DNA of 39,874 nucleotides, from the NCBI GenBank assembly GCA_009843635.1, contig VYDB01000017.1:1-39874 (forward strand), in the 5' to 3' direction. Below, one piece after another: positions 28,479-36,766 of this stretch. Numbering within the stretch: position 1 is the stretch's first letter; each line of letters starts with the position of its first letter. Source of the stretch: Gammaproteobacteria bacterium. GTDB taxonomy: Bacteria > Pseudomonadota > Gammaproteobacteria > Pseudomonadales > Azotimanducaceae. A model generated the notes under the pieces. The model worked only from the letters and a program-made list of their open reading frames with translations. It made no database searches and was not told where the DNA came from. Both the position numbers and the translations under genes were made by a program.

Positions 28479-29381
28479 GTGTTCGCGACACGCGCACTGA
28501 TGGGTTGCTGGGTTAAGCCATTGAAGCCAAAAGGCATTCGATCTTCGGTGCGGTGGCTTGGCGCACCCTTGCTGGTGGTGTCGCTAGCCTCCGGTTCGGA
28601 ATCGGTGGCTGCCGTGCCAGTGGAGGAGTCGGCGCCGGATGTGACGGTCGAGCGGTCACCACCGCAGCCGCCGAGTGCCGCCCCGGAGGAGGGCGTTGTG
28701 GCCTTCCCCGCCGCGCAACCGGCGGTGGCTAGGCCCCAGCCAGCCCAAGGAGGTGGCGTCGCCCCCCTGTTCCATCAACTCCAGGTCTTGCAAGGCGAGC
28801 TTCAAACCTTGCGCGGCATGGTGGAGGAGCTCCGGTTTCAAATCGAACGCCTCGCTCAGGACCAGCAAGCCCAATACGTCGATCTGGACCAACGTCTGAT
28901 GGCGTTGCGCAGCGGTGGCTCCCAGCCAGGAGCGGGCGATGCGGGAGCGGACGCCTTGGTGCCGAGCCGTCCGGCATCAACCCCGGGCGTGGCGGATGGA
29001 GATGGCGAGTCCGAACAACAGGCTTACGCGGCTGCTTTCAACCTGATGAAGGACCGGGCATTTGATGAGTCCGAGGATGCCTTCAAGCAGATGATCGAAA
29101 CCTACCCAAATGGGGAGTTCACCCCCAATGGCTACTATTGGCTTGGCGAACTGCATCTTGCCCAAGGGCGGACGGAAGAGGCCCGCCAGAACTTCGCCCA
29201 GGTGGTGAACCTCTACGCCAGCCACACCAAGGTCCCGGATGCGCTTTACAAGCTCGGCGTGGTGCATCATCGTCTCGGAGACAATCAGCGGGCGCTTGAG
29301 TACTTGGACCGGGTGCAGGCGGAAAGCCCGGACAGTTCCGCCGCCGGTCTGGCACGTACGTATGCGGCGGAGTTGCGCTGA
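28479..29381 (+). CDS. cpoB: Cell division coordinator CpoB (YbgF)
   Basis: CpoB links Tol-Pal constriction to peptidoglycan synthesis by PBP1B. The 300-residue precursor has a hydrophobic signal segment (LGAPLLVVSLASG) with likely cleavage near VAA, a Pro/Ala-rich stretch, a trimerising coiled coil (HQLQVLQGELQTLRGMVEEL onward, about 102-140), and C-terminal tetratricopeptide repeats (YAAAFNLMKDRAFDESEDAF; YYWLGELHLAQGRTEEA). The start is uncertain: GTG 28479, or ATG 28500 giving 293 residues. The place right after pal is standard. Confidence 0.93.
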   Translation: MFATRALMGCWVKPLKPKGIRSSVRWLGAPLLVVSLASGSESVAAVPVEESAPDVTVERSPPQPPSAAPEEGVVAFPAAQPAVARPQPAQGGGVAPLFHQLQVLQGELQTLRGMVEELRFQIERLAQDQQAQYVDLDQRLMALRSGGSQPGAGDAGADALVPSRPASTPGVADGDGESEQQAYAAAFNLMKDRAFDESEDAFKQMIETYPNGEFTPNGYYWLGELHLAQGRTEEARQNFAQVVNLYASHTKVPDALYKLGVVHHRLGDNQRALEYLDRVQAESPDSSAAGLARTYAAELR

Positions 29382-29402
29382 CTGGGAGCCTGGGCCTCCA
29401 CC

Positions 29403-30044
29403 ATGCGGTTGCGCATTACCGAAATCTTCCTGTCGCTGCAAGGCGAAACCACCGCCGTCGGCCTGCCCACGGTTTTCGTACGCCTGACCGGCTGCCCGCT
29501 GCGCTGCGGCTACTGCGACACGGCCTACGCTTTTACCGGCGGGGAAATGCGCACGGTCGAGAGCATATTGGCCGAGGTGCAAGGCCACTCCGTCCCCCAC
29601 GTGACCGTGACCGGCGGCGAGCCGCTCGCGCAGCCTGAGGTCCACGGCCTGCTCGGCGCGCTGTGCGACGCGGGTTTCAAGGTGTCATTGGAGACCAGCG
29701 GGGCGCTTGACGTTGCGCCGGTGGACCCTCGGGTCAGCAAGATTGTCGACATCAAGACCCCGGGCTCCGGAGAGGTCGGGCGCAATCTTTGGCGCAATTT
29801 GGATTGTTGCGGTCTTCAGGATCAGGTCAAGTTCGTGATTTGTGACCGCGCCGACTACGATTGGGCGAAGCTGAAATGCGATGAACTGAAGCTCGTCGAG
29901 CGCGTGGGTGCCGTGTTGTTTTCACCGAGCCATGAGGATTTGTCCGCTCGAAGCCTCGCCGATTGGATTGTCGCAGACCGCTATCCCGTGCGTCTGCAGA
30001 TTCAATTGCACAAGATTCTGTGGGGCAACGAACCGGGACGATGA
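29403..30044 (+). CDS. queE: 7-carboxy-7-deazaguanine synthase (QueE)
   Basis: A radical SAM enzyme turning 6-carboxytetrahydropterin into 7-carboxy-7-deazaguanine on the path to queuosine. The 213-residue protein has the [4Fe-4S] triad C31, C35 and C38 ([10 protein letters not shown]), the SAM-binding TGGEPL, and KTPGSGE. It starts with [11 protein letters not shown], typical of QueE. Its stop overlaps the queC ATG, so the two successive steps are translationally coupled. Confidence 0.97.
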   Translation: MRLRITEIFLSLQGETTAVGLPTVFVRLTGCPLRCGYCDTAYAFTGGEMRTVESILAEVQGHSVPHVTVTGGEPLAQPEVHGLLGALCDAGFKVSLETSGALDVAPVDPRVSKIVDIKTPGSGEVGRNLWRNLDCCGLQDQVKFVICDRADYDWAKLKCDELKLVERVGAVLFSPSHEDLSARSLADWIVADRYPVRLQIQLHKILWGNEPGR

Positions 30045-30709
30045 AGGCGGTCGTTCTGCTGTCTGGGGGCTTGGATTCCGCCACCGCCTTGGCCATTGCA
30101 AGGTCCCAAGGCTTTGATTGCCATGCGCTGTCCTGCCGTTACGGACAGCGCCATCGGGTGGAATTGGCAGCGGCGGCGGCGGTGGCTCGTTCGCTCGGCG
30201 CTGTTGAGCACCGGGAGGTGGCGGTTGACTTGGCCGGCTTTGGCGGCTCGGCGCTCACCGATGCGGGCATCGACGTGCCCGAAACGCCAACCGCCGGCAT
30301 TCCGGTGACCTATGTGCCGGCCCGCAACACGGTCCTGCTCGCCTTGGCCTTGGCGTGGGCCGAGACCCTAGGTGCTGCGCACGTCTTCGTTGGAGTCAAC
30401 GCTGTGGATTACTCGGGCTATCCGGACTGCCGTCCTGAGTTCATAGCCGCCTTTGAAGCCATGGCCAACTTGGCCACCAAGGCGGGCGTTACGGGCCGGC
30501 GCTTGCGCATTCACGCGCCGCTGATCGATCTCGGCAAGGACGAGATCATTCGCCGCGGGGTGGGCCTAGGGGTGGACTACGCCTTGACCGTTTCGTGCTA
30601 TCAACCCACGGACCTAGCCGAGGCCTGCGGCCAATGCGACAGTTGCCGGCTGCGCCGCGCTGGATTTGAGGCGGCTGGCGTTGCCGACCCCACTCGGTAC
30701 GTTGGGTAG
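30041..30709 (+). CDS. queC: 7-cyano-7-deazaguanine synthase (QueC)
   Basis: QueC makes preQ0 from 7-carboxy-7-deazaguanine, ammonia and ATP. The 222-residue protein has the PP-loop SGGLDS (8-13), the YGQRH segment, VPARNTVLL, and the zinc-binding cysteines SCYQ...CGQCDSC near the C-terminus. ATG 30041 overlaps the queE stop (ATGA). No queD or queF is visible here. preQ0 could also feed DNA modification, but no dpd genes are nearby. Confidence 0.97.
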   Translation: MKAVVLLSGGLDSATALAIARSQGFDCHALSCRYGQRHRVELAAAAAVARSLGAVEHREVAVDLAGFGGSALTDAGIDVPETPTAGIPVTYVPARNTVLLALALAWAETLGAAHVFVGVNAVDYSGYPDCRPEFIAAFEAMANLATKAGVTGRRLRIHAPLIDLGKDEIIRRGVGLGVDYALTVSCYQPTDLAEACGQCDSCRLRRAGFEAAGVADPTRYVG

Positions 30710-30722
30710 TGCTCCGTCACCC

Positions 30723-31787
30723 TTAATCCGAGGATTGGCCGCCGCCTGCCACCGCCGCATCGGCTTCGAGCAGCCGCGCCCCGCGCAGGATGTTGCCGAG
30801 GGCGTAGTTGCCTTCGTGGCAGGCGTATTCGTATACCCGCGTGTCCGTTGCTGGCCAAGGATACTCGCCGGACCAAGATGCCTCCCAGGCGGTGGAATCC
30901 TCTACCGTGAAGGCGTAAAGCAGCTCATTCTGGCTGGTGCGGGTGAAGCGCTCCGTGACGGTTAGGTTTTCGGTGGCGCCGAAGAAGTAGAGCCCGGATC
31001 GCGTTTTGAAGTTCTTGGTCTCCACCACCAAGGTATCGCCGTCCCAATGGCCCGCGGAATCTCCCATCCATTGACGGATTCCCGGCGTGTGTCCGCCCGC
31101 CAAGGGGATGATCCGGGCATCGTGGACCATTTCATTGAGGATCATGACGTAATCCCGTGTCTGCACGATACGCTTGAGGTTGTTGTACAGGGTGGGCAGC
31201 ATCGGTGGCCCGGAGGAGGAGCCGAAGGCCAGTAGGCAGCGCTCGCCAAGCGGACGCATTTCGGGGTCGTCGTAGGGGCCGGGGCCTTCCCGCCCCAGCC
31301 ACCAAGCGGTGCCGGTATTCTCGCCAAACAGGCTGAACAGCGCCGCTCGGCGCTGCTGGCCGACTGGCGTTAGCGTGGGGAGCCGCCCGTTGACGGGGTC
31401 GAAAATAATCGAAGTGCGGAATTTGCCGTCGATCATGAAGCGGTCGTTGCCGGGATCGACCCAGAATGCGTTGTAGCCTCCCACATTGCCCGCAGCGCCC
31501 GTCGAACCGTCGCCGCCGGCTGGGGGCGCCTCCCGGTCGGGGTCGCTCTGCTGCGCGTCCTCGGCAATGAACGCTCGCGTTTCCGCAACCAGCTTCTGCG
31601 CTTCCTCGGGTGCCAGAAAGAGGTTGTCGCCATAGGCCTCGGGCCGCTCCAGGGGCGTCAGCGTGGCGATGTCGTAGGTGCCGCTCAGGTCCGGACGGCC
31701 ATCCGCAGTGCGCGGAATGTCCGCGCTTGCGGGCCAGGCGAACAGGATCAGCGGGACGATGAAGGTCGATTTCAACTGCGCTCCCAT
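30723..31787 (-). CDS. Secreted protein of unknown function
   Basis: A 354-residue protein with an N-terminal signal peptide (hydrophobic FIVPLILFAWPASA, cleavage likely after A22), so probably periplasmic. The mature part opens with RTADGRPDLSGTYD and has WMGDSAGHWDGDTLVVETKNF and NLTVTERFTR, a pattern I associate with a large family of uncharacterised secreted proteins common in Acidobacteria and marine gammaproteobacteria. No catalytic motif is recognisable. It converges on queC with 13 bp between them and stands alone; tRNA-Lys lies upstream on the same strand. Confidence 0.88.
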   Translation of the reverse strand: MGAQLKSTFIVPLILFAWPASADIPRTADGRPDLSGTYDIATLTPLERPEAYGDNLFLAPEEAQKLVAETRAFIAEDAQQSDPDREAPPAGGDGSTGAAGNVGGYNAFWVDPGNDRFMIDGKFRTSIIFDPVNGRLPTLTPVGQQRRAALFSLFGENTGTAWWLGREGPGPYDDPEMRPLGERCLLAFGSSSGPPMLPTLYNNLKRIVQTRDYVMILNEMVHDARIIPLAGGHTPGIRQWMGDSAGHWDGDTLVVETKNFKTRSGLYFFGATENLTVTERFTRTSQNELLYAFTVEDSTAWEASWSGEYPWPATDTRVYEYACHEGNYALGNILRGARLLEADAAVAGGGQSSD

Positions 31788-31855
31788 GGCGAGCCCCCGA
31801 TTGGAAAAAACCCGATAACCTTACCGCAAAACGGCTTGGCTAAGGAATGGAAGGA

Positions 31856-31872
31856 CGCCCATGGAAAGGGCG
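31856..31872 (-). terminator. Possible hairpin terminator after tRNA-Lys
   Basis: CGCCC (31856-31860) and GGGCG (31868-31872) form a 5-bp stem with a 7-nt loop right after the tRNA 3' end on the minus strand, followed by a pyrimidine-rich stretch. The stem is short and there is no clean T-run, so confidence is low. Confidence 0.3.
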
Positions 31873-31873
31873 C

Positions 31874-31949
31874 TGGTGGGTCGTCTGGGGCTCGAACCCA
31901 GGACCAACGGGTTAAAAGCCCGGTGCTCTACCAACTGAGCTAACGACCC
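31874..31949 (-). tRNA. tRNA-Lys (anticodon UUU)
   Basis: A 76-nt cloverleaf including an encoded CCA end. The acceptor arms are GGGTCGT and ACGACCC with discriminator A. The D arm is GCTC-AGTTGGTA-GAGC, the anticodon loop CTTTTAA (anticodon TTT), and the T arm CTGGG-TTCGAGC-CCCAG. The anticodon stem CCGGG/CCCGT has a C-U mismatch at its outermost pair (27-43). Most of the rest matches the E. coli lysine tRNA. It decodes AAA and AAG. Confidence 0.97.
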
Positions 31950-31968
31950 CGACGCCAGCAGGGCGCGC

Positions 31969-31997
31969 ATTGTATTCAGGGATAGCTGCCCAAACAA
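31969..31997 (-). promoter_or_regulatory. Promoter of tRNA-Lys
   Basis: Read on the minus strand: TTGTTT (31992-31997, 3/6), a 17-bp spacer, TACAAT (31969-31974, 5/6), then a GCGCGCC discriminator. The mature tRNA would begin about 12 nt after the predicted start. A GC-rich discriminator is typical of stable-RNA promoters under stringent control. Confidence 0.55.
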
Positions 31998-32003
31998 GCC
32001 AAA

Positions 32004-32024
32004 CGCACCCGCGAAGCGGGTGCG
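32004..32024. repeat. Perfect 9-bp hairpin between tRNA-Lys and desaturase
   Basis: CGCACCCGC-GAA-GCGGGTGCG: a perfect stem closed by the GCGAAGC mini-hairpin, one of the most stable DNA and RNA turns known. It lies just upstream of the tRNA promoter and 36 bp before the desaturase ATG, in a 111-bp divergent region. It could be an operator, an mRNA leader element or a dispersed palindrome. Confidence 0.6.
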
Positions 32025-32060
32025 CTGGCGCTGAAACGGCGAAAAAGGTAGTATTCCAGC

Positions 32061-32969
32061 ATGATGAAAACCACCGAAACGGTCAATCTTTCTGACTATA
32101 TAAGCGCCGAGGAGATGCGCCCCCTGCTGGCGCGCTCCGACTGGCTGGCCGGCTGGATGACGTTGTTCAATCTCGCCGTGATGGCGACTGCCTTCGCTTT
32201 GCCGGTGATGTGGCTCAATCCGCTGACGGTGCTGCTGGCCGTGCTGTTGCTCGGTGGGCGTCAGTTGGGCCTTGCGGTGCTCTACCATGAGTGCGCCCAC
32301 CAGATTTTCTTCAAGGCTCGCTGGTTGAACGACGCCTTCGGCACTTGGTTGTGCGGCGGGCTGATGAACACCTCGCTGGCCCGCTATCGGGCCTACCATC
32401 TCGACCATCATCGCCATGCGGGCACCGACCAGGATCCGGACTTCACCATGGCCAACGCCTATCCGGCCGAGCCTGCCAGCATGCGCCGCAAGCTGACCCG
32501 GGATCTGACGGGCCGCACCGGCTTCAAGGATCTGCGTCGGCAGATCAAGTCATTCGGCTTGGCGCGCAACGCCCCTTTCCTGGCTTCCCACGGCCTTATG
32601 CTCGGTTTGCTGGCCTTGGCCGGCGCGCCTTGGGCCTACGCTCTTTGGTGGTTGGCCTATCTGGTGGCCTATCAGGTGGTCACCCGCATTCGGTTCATGA
32701 GCGAGCACGGCGTTGCCGTGAATCGGCTGAGTGCTGATGTACGCGAGAACACCGTCACCACCTTGGTGTCCTGGTGGGAGCGGCTACTCATCGGGCCGAA
32801 TTTCGTCAACTATCATCTGGAGCACCACCTGCAAGCGGGAGTGCCCTGCTATCGCTTGCGCCGCTTTCACAACCTGCTCAAGGGAAGAGGGTTTTTCGGC
32901 GGCTGCCCGCAGCCCGAGCGTTGTTTCTCCAAAGGCTATCTGCACGTTCTGCGCAAAGCCACCGCATAG
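32061..32969 (+). CDS. Membrane fatty-acid desaturase family protein
   Basis: A 302-residue di-iron membrane enzyme with the three histidine boxes HECAH (76-80), HLDHHRH (113-119) and HLEHH (252-256), and four or more hydrophobic segments between them. The family introduces double bonds or hydroxyl groups into acyl chains or carotenoid-like substrates; substrate and position cannot be told from sequence. A role in membrane fluidity is plausible. It is monocistronic, divergent from tRNA-Lys and convergent with nhaC. The start is ATG 32061; a second ATG follows directly. Confidence 0.93.
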   Translation: MMKTTETVNLSDYISAEEMRPLLARSDWLAGWMTLFNLAVMATAFALPVMWLNPLTVLLAVLLLGGRQLGLAVLYHECAHQIFFKARWLNDAFGTWLCGGLMNTSLARYRAYHLDHHRHAGTDQDPDFTMANAYPAEPASMRRKLTRDLTGRTGFKDLRRQIKSFGLARNAPFLASHGLMLGLLALAGAPWAYALWWLAYLVAYQVVTRIRFMSEHGVAVNRLSADVRENTVTTLVSWWERLLIGPNFVNYHLEHHLQAGVPCYRLRRFHNLLKGRGFFGGCPQPERCFSKGYLHVLRKATA

Positions 32970-32989
32970 GCGGCTTTCAGGGTTCCGAG

Positions 32990-34453
32990 TTATGCCGCTA
33001 CCGCTTTGGCATCGGCCGGCGGCTCCGCCTCGGCGGGTTCGATCTTGAAGCCGGTGGCGCCGTAAGCCATTGAGACGACCGGATTGATCAGGTTGAAGAA
33101 GCAGAAGGGCAGATAGGCCAAGGTGGGCACACCTAGGGTGGCTGCCATGTAGGCACCGCAGGTGTTCCAAGGCACCAGCGGCGAAGTGATGGTGCCGGTG
33201 TCTTCGACCACCCTTGCCAAGTTCTTTTCGTGCAGGCCGCGGCGCAGGAATTCGTCCCGGAACATGCGCCCGGTCAGCACGATGGACATGAATTGATCGG
33301 CAGCCAGCACGTTGATGCCGAAGCAGGTGCCGCCGCTGGCCGCGATGAGGCTGCCGGTGCTGCGGCCCAGTTTGACCAAGCCGCGCAGGAGGACCTGGAG
33401 AACACCGGCCCTTTCCAAGACCGCGCCGAAGGCCATGGCGGCGATGACCAGCCAGACGGTGGTCAGCATCGAACTCATGCCGCCTCGGGACAGCAGCGAA
33501 TCGAGGTTGGCGTCGCCGGTGGCGGCCGTGTAGCCGTCGAACAGCACCGTCCACAGGGTCCGCGTGATGGTGCCGACGCCACTGTCATCACCCCCGGCCA
33601 TCGCCAGAATGGCGGGGCGTTGAAACGCCAAGGCAAACAGGACGCCGGTCAAAGCGCCCGCTAAAATCGTGGCCACTGCGGGGGTTTTGCGGACCGCCAA
33701 GCCGATCACCAAAGCCACTGGGACGAGATGCAGCGCGCTGATGTCGAAGTGGGCCTCAAGCAGGGTCAGGGTGGCATCGAGGTTGCCGGCCTGTGCGGCT
33801 TCGGAGCGGCCGCCGATCAAGAGAAAGATCGTCAAGGCCACGGCTAGGCTGGGCATGGTGGTCCAAGTCATGTGCCGAATGTGGGTGAAGATGTCGATGC
33901 CGGTGACCGCCGGCGCCAGGTTAGTGGTGTCCGAAAGCGGCGACATCTTGTCGCCGAAGTAGGCGCCGCTGATGATGGCCCCGGCAGTGATCTCCATCGA
34001 TTGGCCCAAGGCTGCGGCGATGCCTACCAGCGCGATGCCCAAGGTGCCCGCCACCGTCCAGGAACTGCCGATCGCCACTGCCGTGATGGCGCACAGCAGG
34101 CAGCAGGCGGCGTAGAAGAAGCCTGGGTCGAGAACCAGCAGTCCGTAGTAGATCAGCGTCGGCACCGTGCCGCTGATCATCCAAGCGCCGATCAGGCTGC
34201 CAACGGAGAGCAGAATCAGGATCGCCGGCATGGCGGTGCCGATGCCGCCCACGATCGCCTGTTCGATCGCCTTCCAGCGATGGCCGTTCTTAATGCCAAT
34301 GCCCGCGGCGATCGCCGCGCCGCAGGCCAGGGCGATTTGATTGGCTCCGGCTGAAGAGTCGCTGCCGAACAGCGCCACTGAAGCCGTCAGCAGCGCCAAC
34401 GTGCCGCCGATGCCGATGAACGCATCCGCGGTGTTGGCTTCCCGGATCTCCAA
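32990..34453 (-). CDS. NhaC-type Na+/H+ antiporter family protein
   Basis: A 487-residue multi-spanning membrane protein with the NhaC family signature GAYFGDKMSPLSDTTNLAPA near the middle and about ten to twelve hydrophobic helices. The family exchanges sodium (or in some members lactate or malate) for protons. The start lies 2 nt after the stop of the CoA-transferase gene, so it is the third gene of an operon with two non-transport genes; a carboxylate substrate fits that setting as well as sodium does. Confidence 0.93.
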   Translation of the reverse strand: MEIREANTADAFIGIGGTLALLTASVALFGSDSSAGANQIALACGAAIAAGIGIKNGHRWKAIEQAIVGGIGTAMPAILILLSVGSLIGAWMISGTVPTLIYYGLLVLDPGFFYAACCLLCAITAVAIGSSWTVAGTLGIALVGIAAALGQSMEITAGAIISGAYFGDKMSPLSDTTNLAPAVTGIDIFTHIRHMTWTTMPSLAVALTIFLLIGGRSEAAQAGNLDATLTLLEAHFDISALHLVPVALVIGLAVRKTPAVATILAGALTGVLFALAFQRPAILAMAGGDDSGVGTITRTLWTVLFDGYTAATGDANLDSLLSRGGMSSMLTTVWLVIAAMAFGAVLERAGVLQVLLRGLVKLGRSTGSLIAASGGTCFGINVLAADQFMSIVLTGRMFRDEFLRRGLHEKNLARVVEDTGTITSPLVPWNTCGAYMAATLGVPTLAYLPFCFFNLINPVVSMAYGATGFKIEPAEAEPPADAKAVAA

Positions 34454-34455
34454 CG

Positions 34456-35637
34456 CTATATCGTCCCGTCGGCGCTGAAAGCTGCAATCTCGGCCCTTGC
34501 GTAGCCTAAGCCCGTCAGTATCTCTTCGGTGTGTTCGCCCAGCCCCGGTGCGCCCCGCATGAGCGTGGGGCCATCCTCGGACGCGCAGTGCCCTGAGAAC
34601 ACCACCTTGGTGCCGTCGCCGGCTGGCTCGGACGAAGCGATCTCGACAAAAGCCTTGCGGTGCTCGAATTGGGCATCATTGGCCACATCGGGCAGTTCGC
34701 GCACTTCGCTGGCTGGCACGCTCTGCTTGTGCAGTGCGGCAAGCCAGTGGGCGGTGTCTTGGCGCTTGAGTGCGGCACAAAGCAAGGCGTTGACCTCCTC
34801 GCTGCGCTTGAAGCGTGTTCGGGCGTCCGGGAAGTCCGGAAAGCGAGCGTCAAGGCCAAGAACTCGAAATAGCGACTCGGCCTGCTTGTCCTTGAGCGCC
34901 ACGATTTGAATGCTGCCATCGGCGGTAGGGAAGACGTTTACGGTCGGCTGAAGGGTGGGCGAGAGGTTGCCGATTCGTTCCGGCGCTTTGCCGCTCATCA
35001 GGTAGTCGGTCATCTGTGGGGCGAGCATGAGCATGGACGTGTCCATCATCGCCACGTCGATGTGCTGGCCTTCGCCGGTGAGCCGTTTTCGGTACAGGGC
35101 GGCGGCCAAGGCGAAGGCGGCGTGCAGGGCGGTGGCCATATCGACGGCGTAGTAGCCAGCCCGCACCGGCCCGCTCTCCGGGAAACCGGAAACGGCCATC
35201 ATTCCGGAAGCGGCTTGAATGGCTCCGTCGAAGGCGGGCAGCGGCGACTTTGGCCCGCTTTGGCCGTATCCGGAAATCGAGCAGTACACCAGGTCGGGCT
35301 TGATTTCTCGCAGCTGGTCGTAGCCGAAGCCGAGGCGCGCCATGACGCCCGGCCGGAAGTTCTCCACCACCGCATCGGCATCAGTGGCGAGGCGGTGAAC
35401 AATGCGCTTGGCGCCAGCACTCTTTAGGTTCAGGGTGAGACTCTTCTTGCCAAGGTTGGCGGTGGTGAACATCGCCGAGGGCCGCTTGGGGTTGCCGACT
35501 CGGGTCAGGTCACCGGTTGCCGGCTGCTCTATCTTGATGACTTCGGCGCCGAGCGCCGCCAATTGCTGGGTGGCGAAGGGGCCAGCCAGAACTTGGGTGA
35601 AATCGAGGACCTTCAGCCCCTCGAAGGCGAGGCTCAT
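34456..35637 (-). CDS. CaiB/BaiF family (class III) CoA-transferase
   Basis: A 393-residue class III CoA-transferase: LEGLKVLD-type start (FEGLKVLDFTQVLAGPFATQ), ENFRPGVMARLGFGYDQL, SGYGQSGP, and catalytic D166 in YYAVDMATALHAAFALAAAL. Such enzymes move CoA between carboxylic acids through an aspartyl-CoA anhydride. The substrate is unknown. Its ATG overlaps the stop of the upstream small membrane protein gene (ATGA), and nhaC follows after 2 nt, so the three are one operon. Confidence 0.95.
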   Translation of the reverse strand: MSLAFEGLKVLDFTQVLAGPFATQQLAALGAEVIKIEQPATGDLTRVGNPKRPSAMFTTANLGKKSLTLNLKSAGAKRIVHRLATDADAVVENFRPGVMARLGFGYDQLREIKPDLVYCSISGYGQSGPKSPLPAFDGAIQAASGMMAVSGFPESGPVRAGYYAVDMATALHAAFALAAALYRKRLTGEGQHIDVAMMDTSMLMLAPQMTDYLMSGKAPERIGNLSPTLQPTVNVFPTADGSIQIVALKDKQAESLFRVLGLDARFPDFPDARTRFKRSEEVNALLCAALKRQDTAHWLAALHKQSVPASEVRELPDVANDAQFEHRKAFVEIASSEPAGDGTKVVFSGHCASEDGPTLMRGAPGLGEHTEEILTGLGYARAEIAAFSADGTI

Positions 35638-36149
35638 GCTCTTGGCGTCACTTCAAAGAACCAGAAGGCGCCGGAGGTCACCACCTCCACCGGTATCGGC
35701 TGGCCCCCAGCGTACTTGCGCGACATTTCCGCCAACAAGGGCTCAAGAATCGGCCCTTCTTGGATGCGCACTAAGTTTTGGTTGTAAAGCTTGCCGTCGA
35801 TGCGGGTGATGATGCGCCCGTCCCGCTCGGCTTCGACGGGCCACTTCTTCCAGATGCGGCCCCAGGTTGAGTTCATGTAGCCGCACGGAATGAACATCCG
35901 CCCCTCGTGCGCCAGCACCCAGACGGTGCGCGAACGCGGCGGCTCCAGGGATTGGAACTCGATGGTCTCGGCATCCCGCATGAACGACCAGTCGGCTGGC
36001 GGCTTCGATTGCAGTTCGCCGCTGGTGAAGGGCCCCCCGGCGATCATCTCCAAGGGACCATCGGCAAAGCGGGTGCCGATCAGCACGGCGGCGACGACGG
36101 TGGCGATGGCCAGAACCGTGCCTAGCACGATCTTTGCAAACAGCTTCAT
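35634..36149 (-). CDS. Small membrane-anchored protein of unknown function
   Basis: A 171-residue protein with one N-terminal hydrophobic helix (about 5-26) and a soluble, probably periplasmic domain with FADGPLEMIAGGPFTSGEL, DWSFMRDAETIEFQS and RSRTVWVLAHEGRMFIPCGY. I do not recognise the family with certainty. The beta-rich pattern with a W-V-x-x-H/D-G strand hints at a split-barrel flavoprotein-like fold, as a guess. ATG 36149 starts the hydrophobic helix; the upstream open frame has no such sense. It is the first gene of an operon with a CoA-transferase and an antiporter. Confidence 0.8.
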   Translation of the reverse strand: MKLFAKIVLGTVLAIATVVAAVLIGTRFADGPLEMIAGGPFTSGELQSKPPADWSFMRDAETIEFQSLEPPRSRTVWVLAHEGRMFIPCGYMNSTWGRIWKKWPVEAERDGRIITRIDGKLYNQNLVRIQEGPILEPLLAEMSRKYAGGQPIPVEVVTSGAFWFFEVTPRA

Positions 36150-36187
36150 AAACCCAACCCCTGCGCAGTGTGTGCAACTCAGGATGC

Positions 36188-36216
36188 AGGTTAGTCGCGC
36201 CATTGACGGACGGCAA
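36188..36216 (-). promoter_or_regulatory. Possible promoter of the CoA-transferase operon
   Basis: Minus strand: TTGCCG (36211-36216, 4/6 to TTGACA), a 17-bp spacer and TAACCT (36188-36193, 3/6). It is weak by itself, which would fit an activator-dependent promoter given the three CCGTTGG repeats directly upstream of the -35 box. Confidence 0.3.
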
Positions 36217-36217
36217 G

Positions 36218-36248
36218 CCGTTGGCGTGCCGTTGGGCGGCTCCGTTGG
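36218..36248. repeat. Three phased CCGTTGG repeats, possible operator
   Basis: CCGTTGG occurs at 36218-36224, 36229-36235 and 36242-36248, with starts 11 and 13 bp apart, close to one DNA turn each. They sit in the 210-bp region between the divergent CoA-transferase operon and the coiled-coil/crotonase pair, adjacent to the candidate leftward -35 box. This layout suits a transcription factor binding cooperatively on one face of the helix. Confidence 0.5.
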
Positions 36249-36359
36249 GTGCTGAATGGTCGATTTCCTACACGACGGCGGGCGAATCGCCACTGTTCAG
36301 CGCCGCGGCGAGGGTTCAACCTGGCTTGCTATTCTCAACGCGACCAAGGAACATGGATC

Positions 36360-36740
36360 ATGCAGCAGGCAGTCAGGGAAATTGAGGCGATGTCGGAGCG
36401 GCTTGAGGCCTCCGGGATGACCCAACAGCAGAGCAAGGCGGCGATTGCGGCGATCGCTAATTCCATCGAGAGGTTCGCCGTCACGCCGGAGCGGCTGCGG
36501 GCGGAGTTTGAGCGCAACTACGAATTGCTGTGGAAGCGCATTGACGATCGGTTCAATGCAGTTGACCAGCGCTTCAAAGCAAATGACGAACGGTTCAAGT
36601 CAGTTGAAGGGCGCTTGGACCGGATCGAGTCCCTGATGGAGAAAATGATCGGCTGGATGGTCACTTTCTTCGTGACCTTCATTGTCGGCCTGATGGGACT
36701 GTTCGGAACCTTGGTGGTGGGCATCTGGCCCCTAGCATGA
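36360..36740 (+). CDS. Coiled-coil protein with C-terminal membrane helix
   Basis: A 126-residue protein. After an N-terminal helical part (residues 1-50), heptads of the form DxRFxxxDxRFKxxDERFK (about 62-90) form a coiled coil, and a single hydrophobic helix (about 97-121) ends the chain. This is like DUF1640/MCUR1-like and Bdr-type tail-anchored coiled-coil proteins; function unknown. ATG 36360 has AAGGA (36346-36350) at 9 nt. The stop is 26 nt before the crotonase start, so the two are probably co-transcribed. Confidence 0.85.
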   Translation: MQQAVREIEAMSERLEASGMTQQQSKAAIAAIANSIERFAVTPERLRAEFERNYELLWKRIDDRFNAVDQRFKANDERFKSVEGRLDRIESLMEKMIGWMVTFFVTFIVGLMGLFGTLVVGIWPLA

Positions 36741-36766
36741 GCACTAGCACAACGGAGGCATTGAAA

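Noticed and set aside
29382-29402. preQ1 riboswitch before queE
   Set aside because: Only 21 nt separate cpoB and queE, without room for the preQ1 aptamer.
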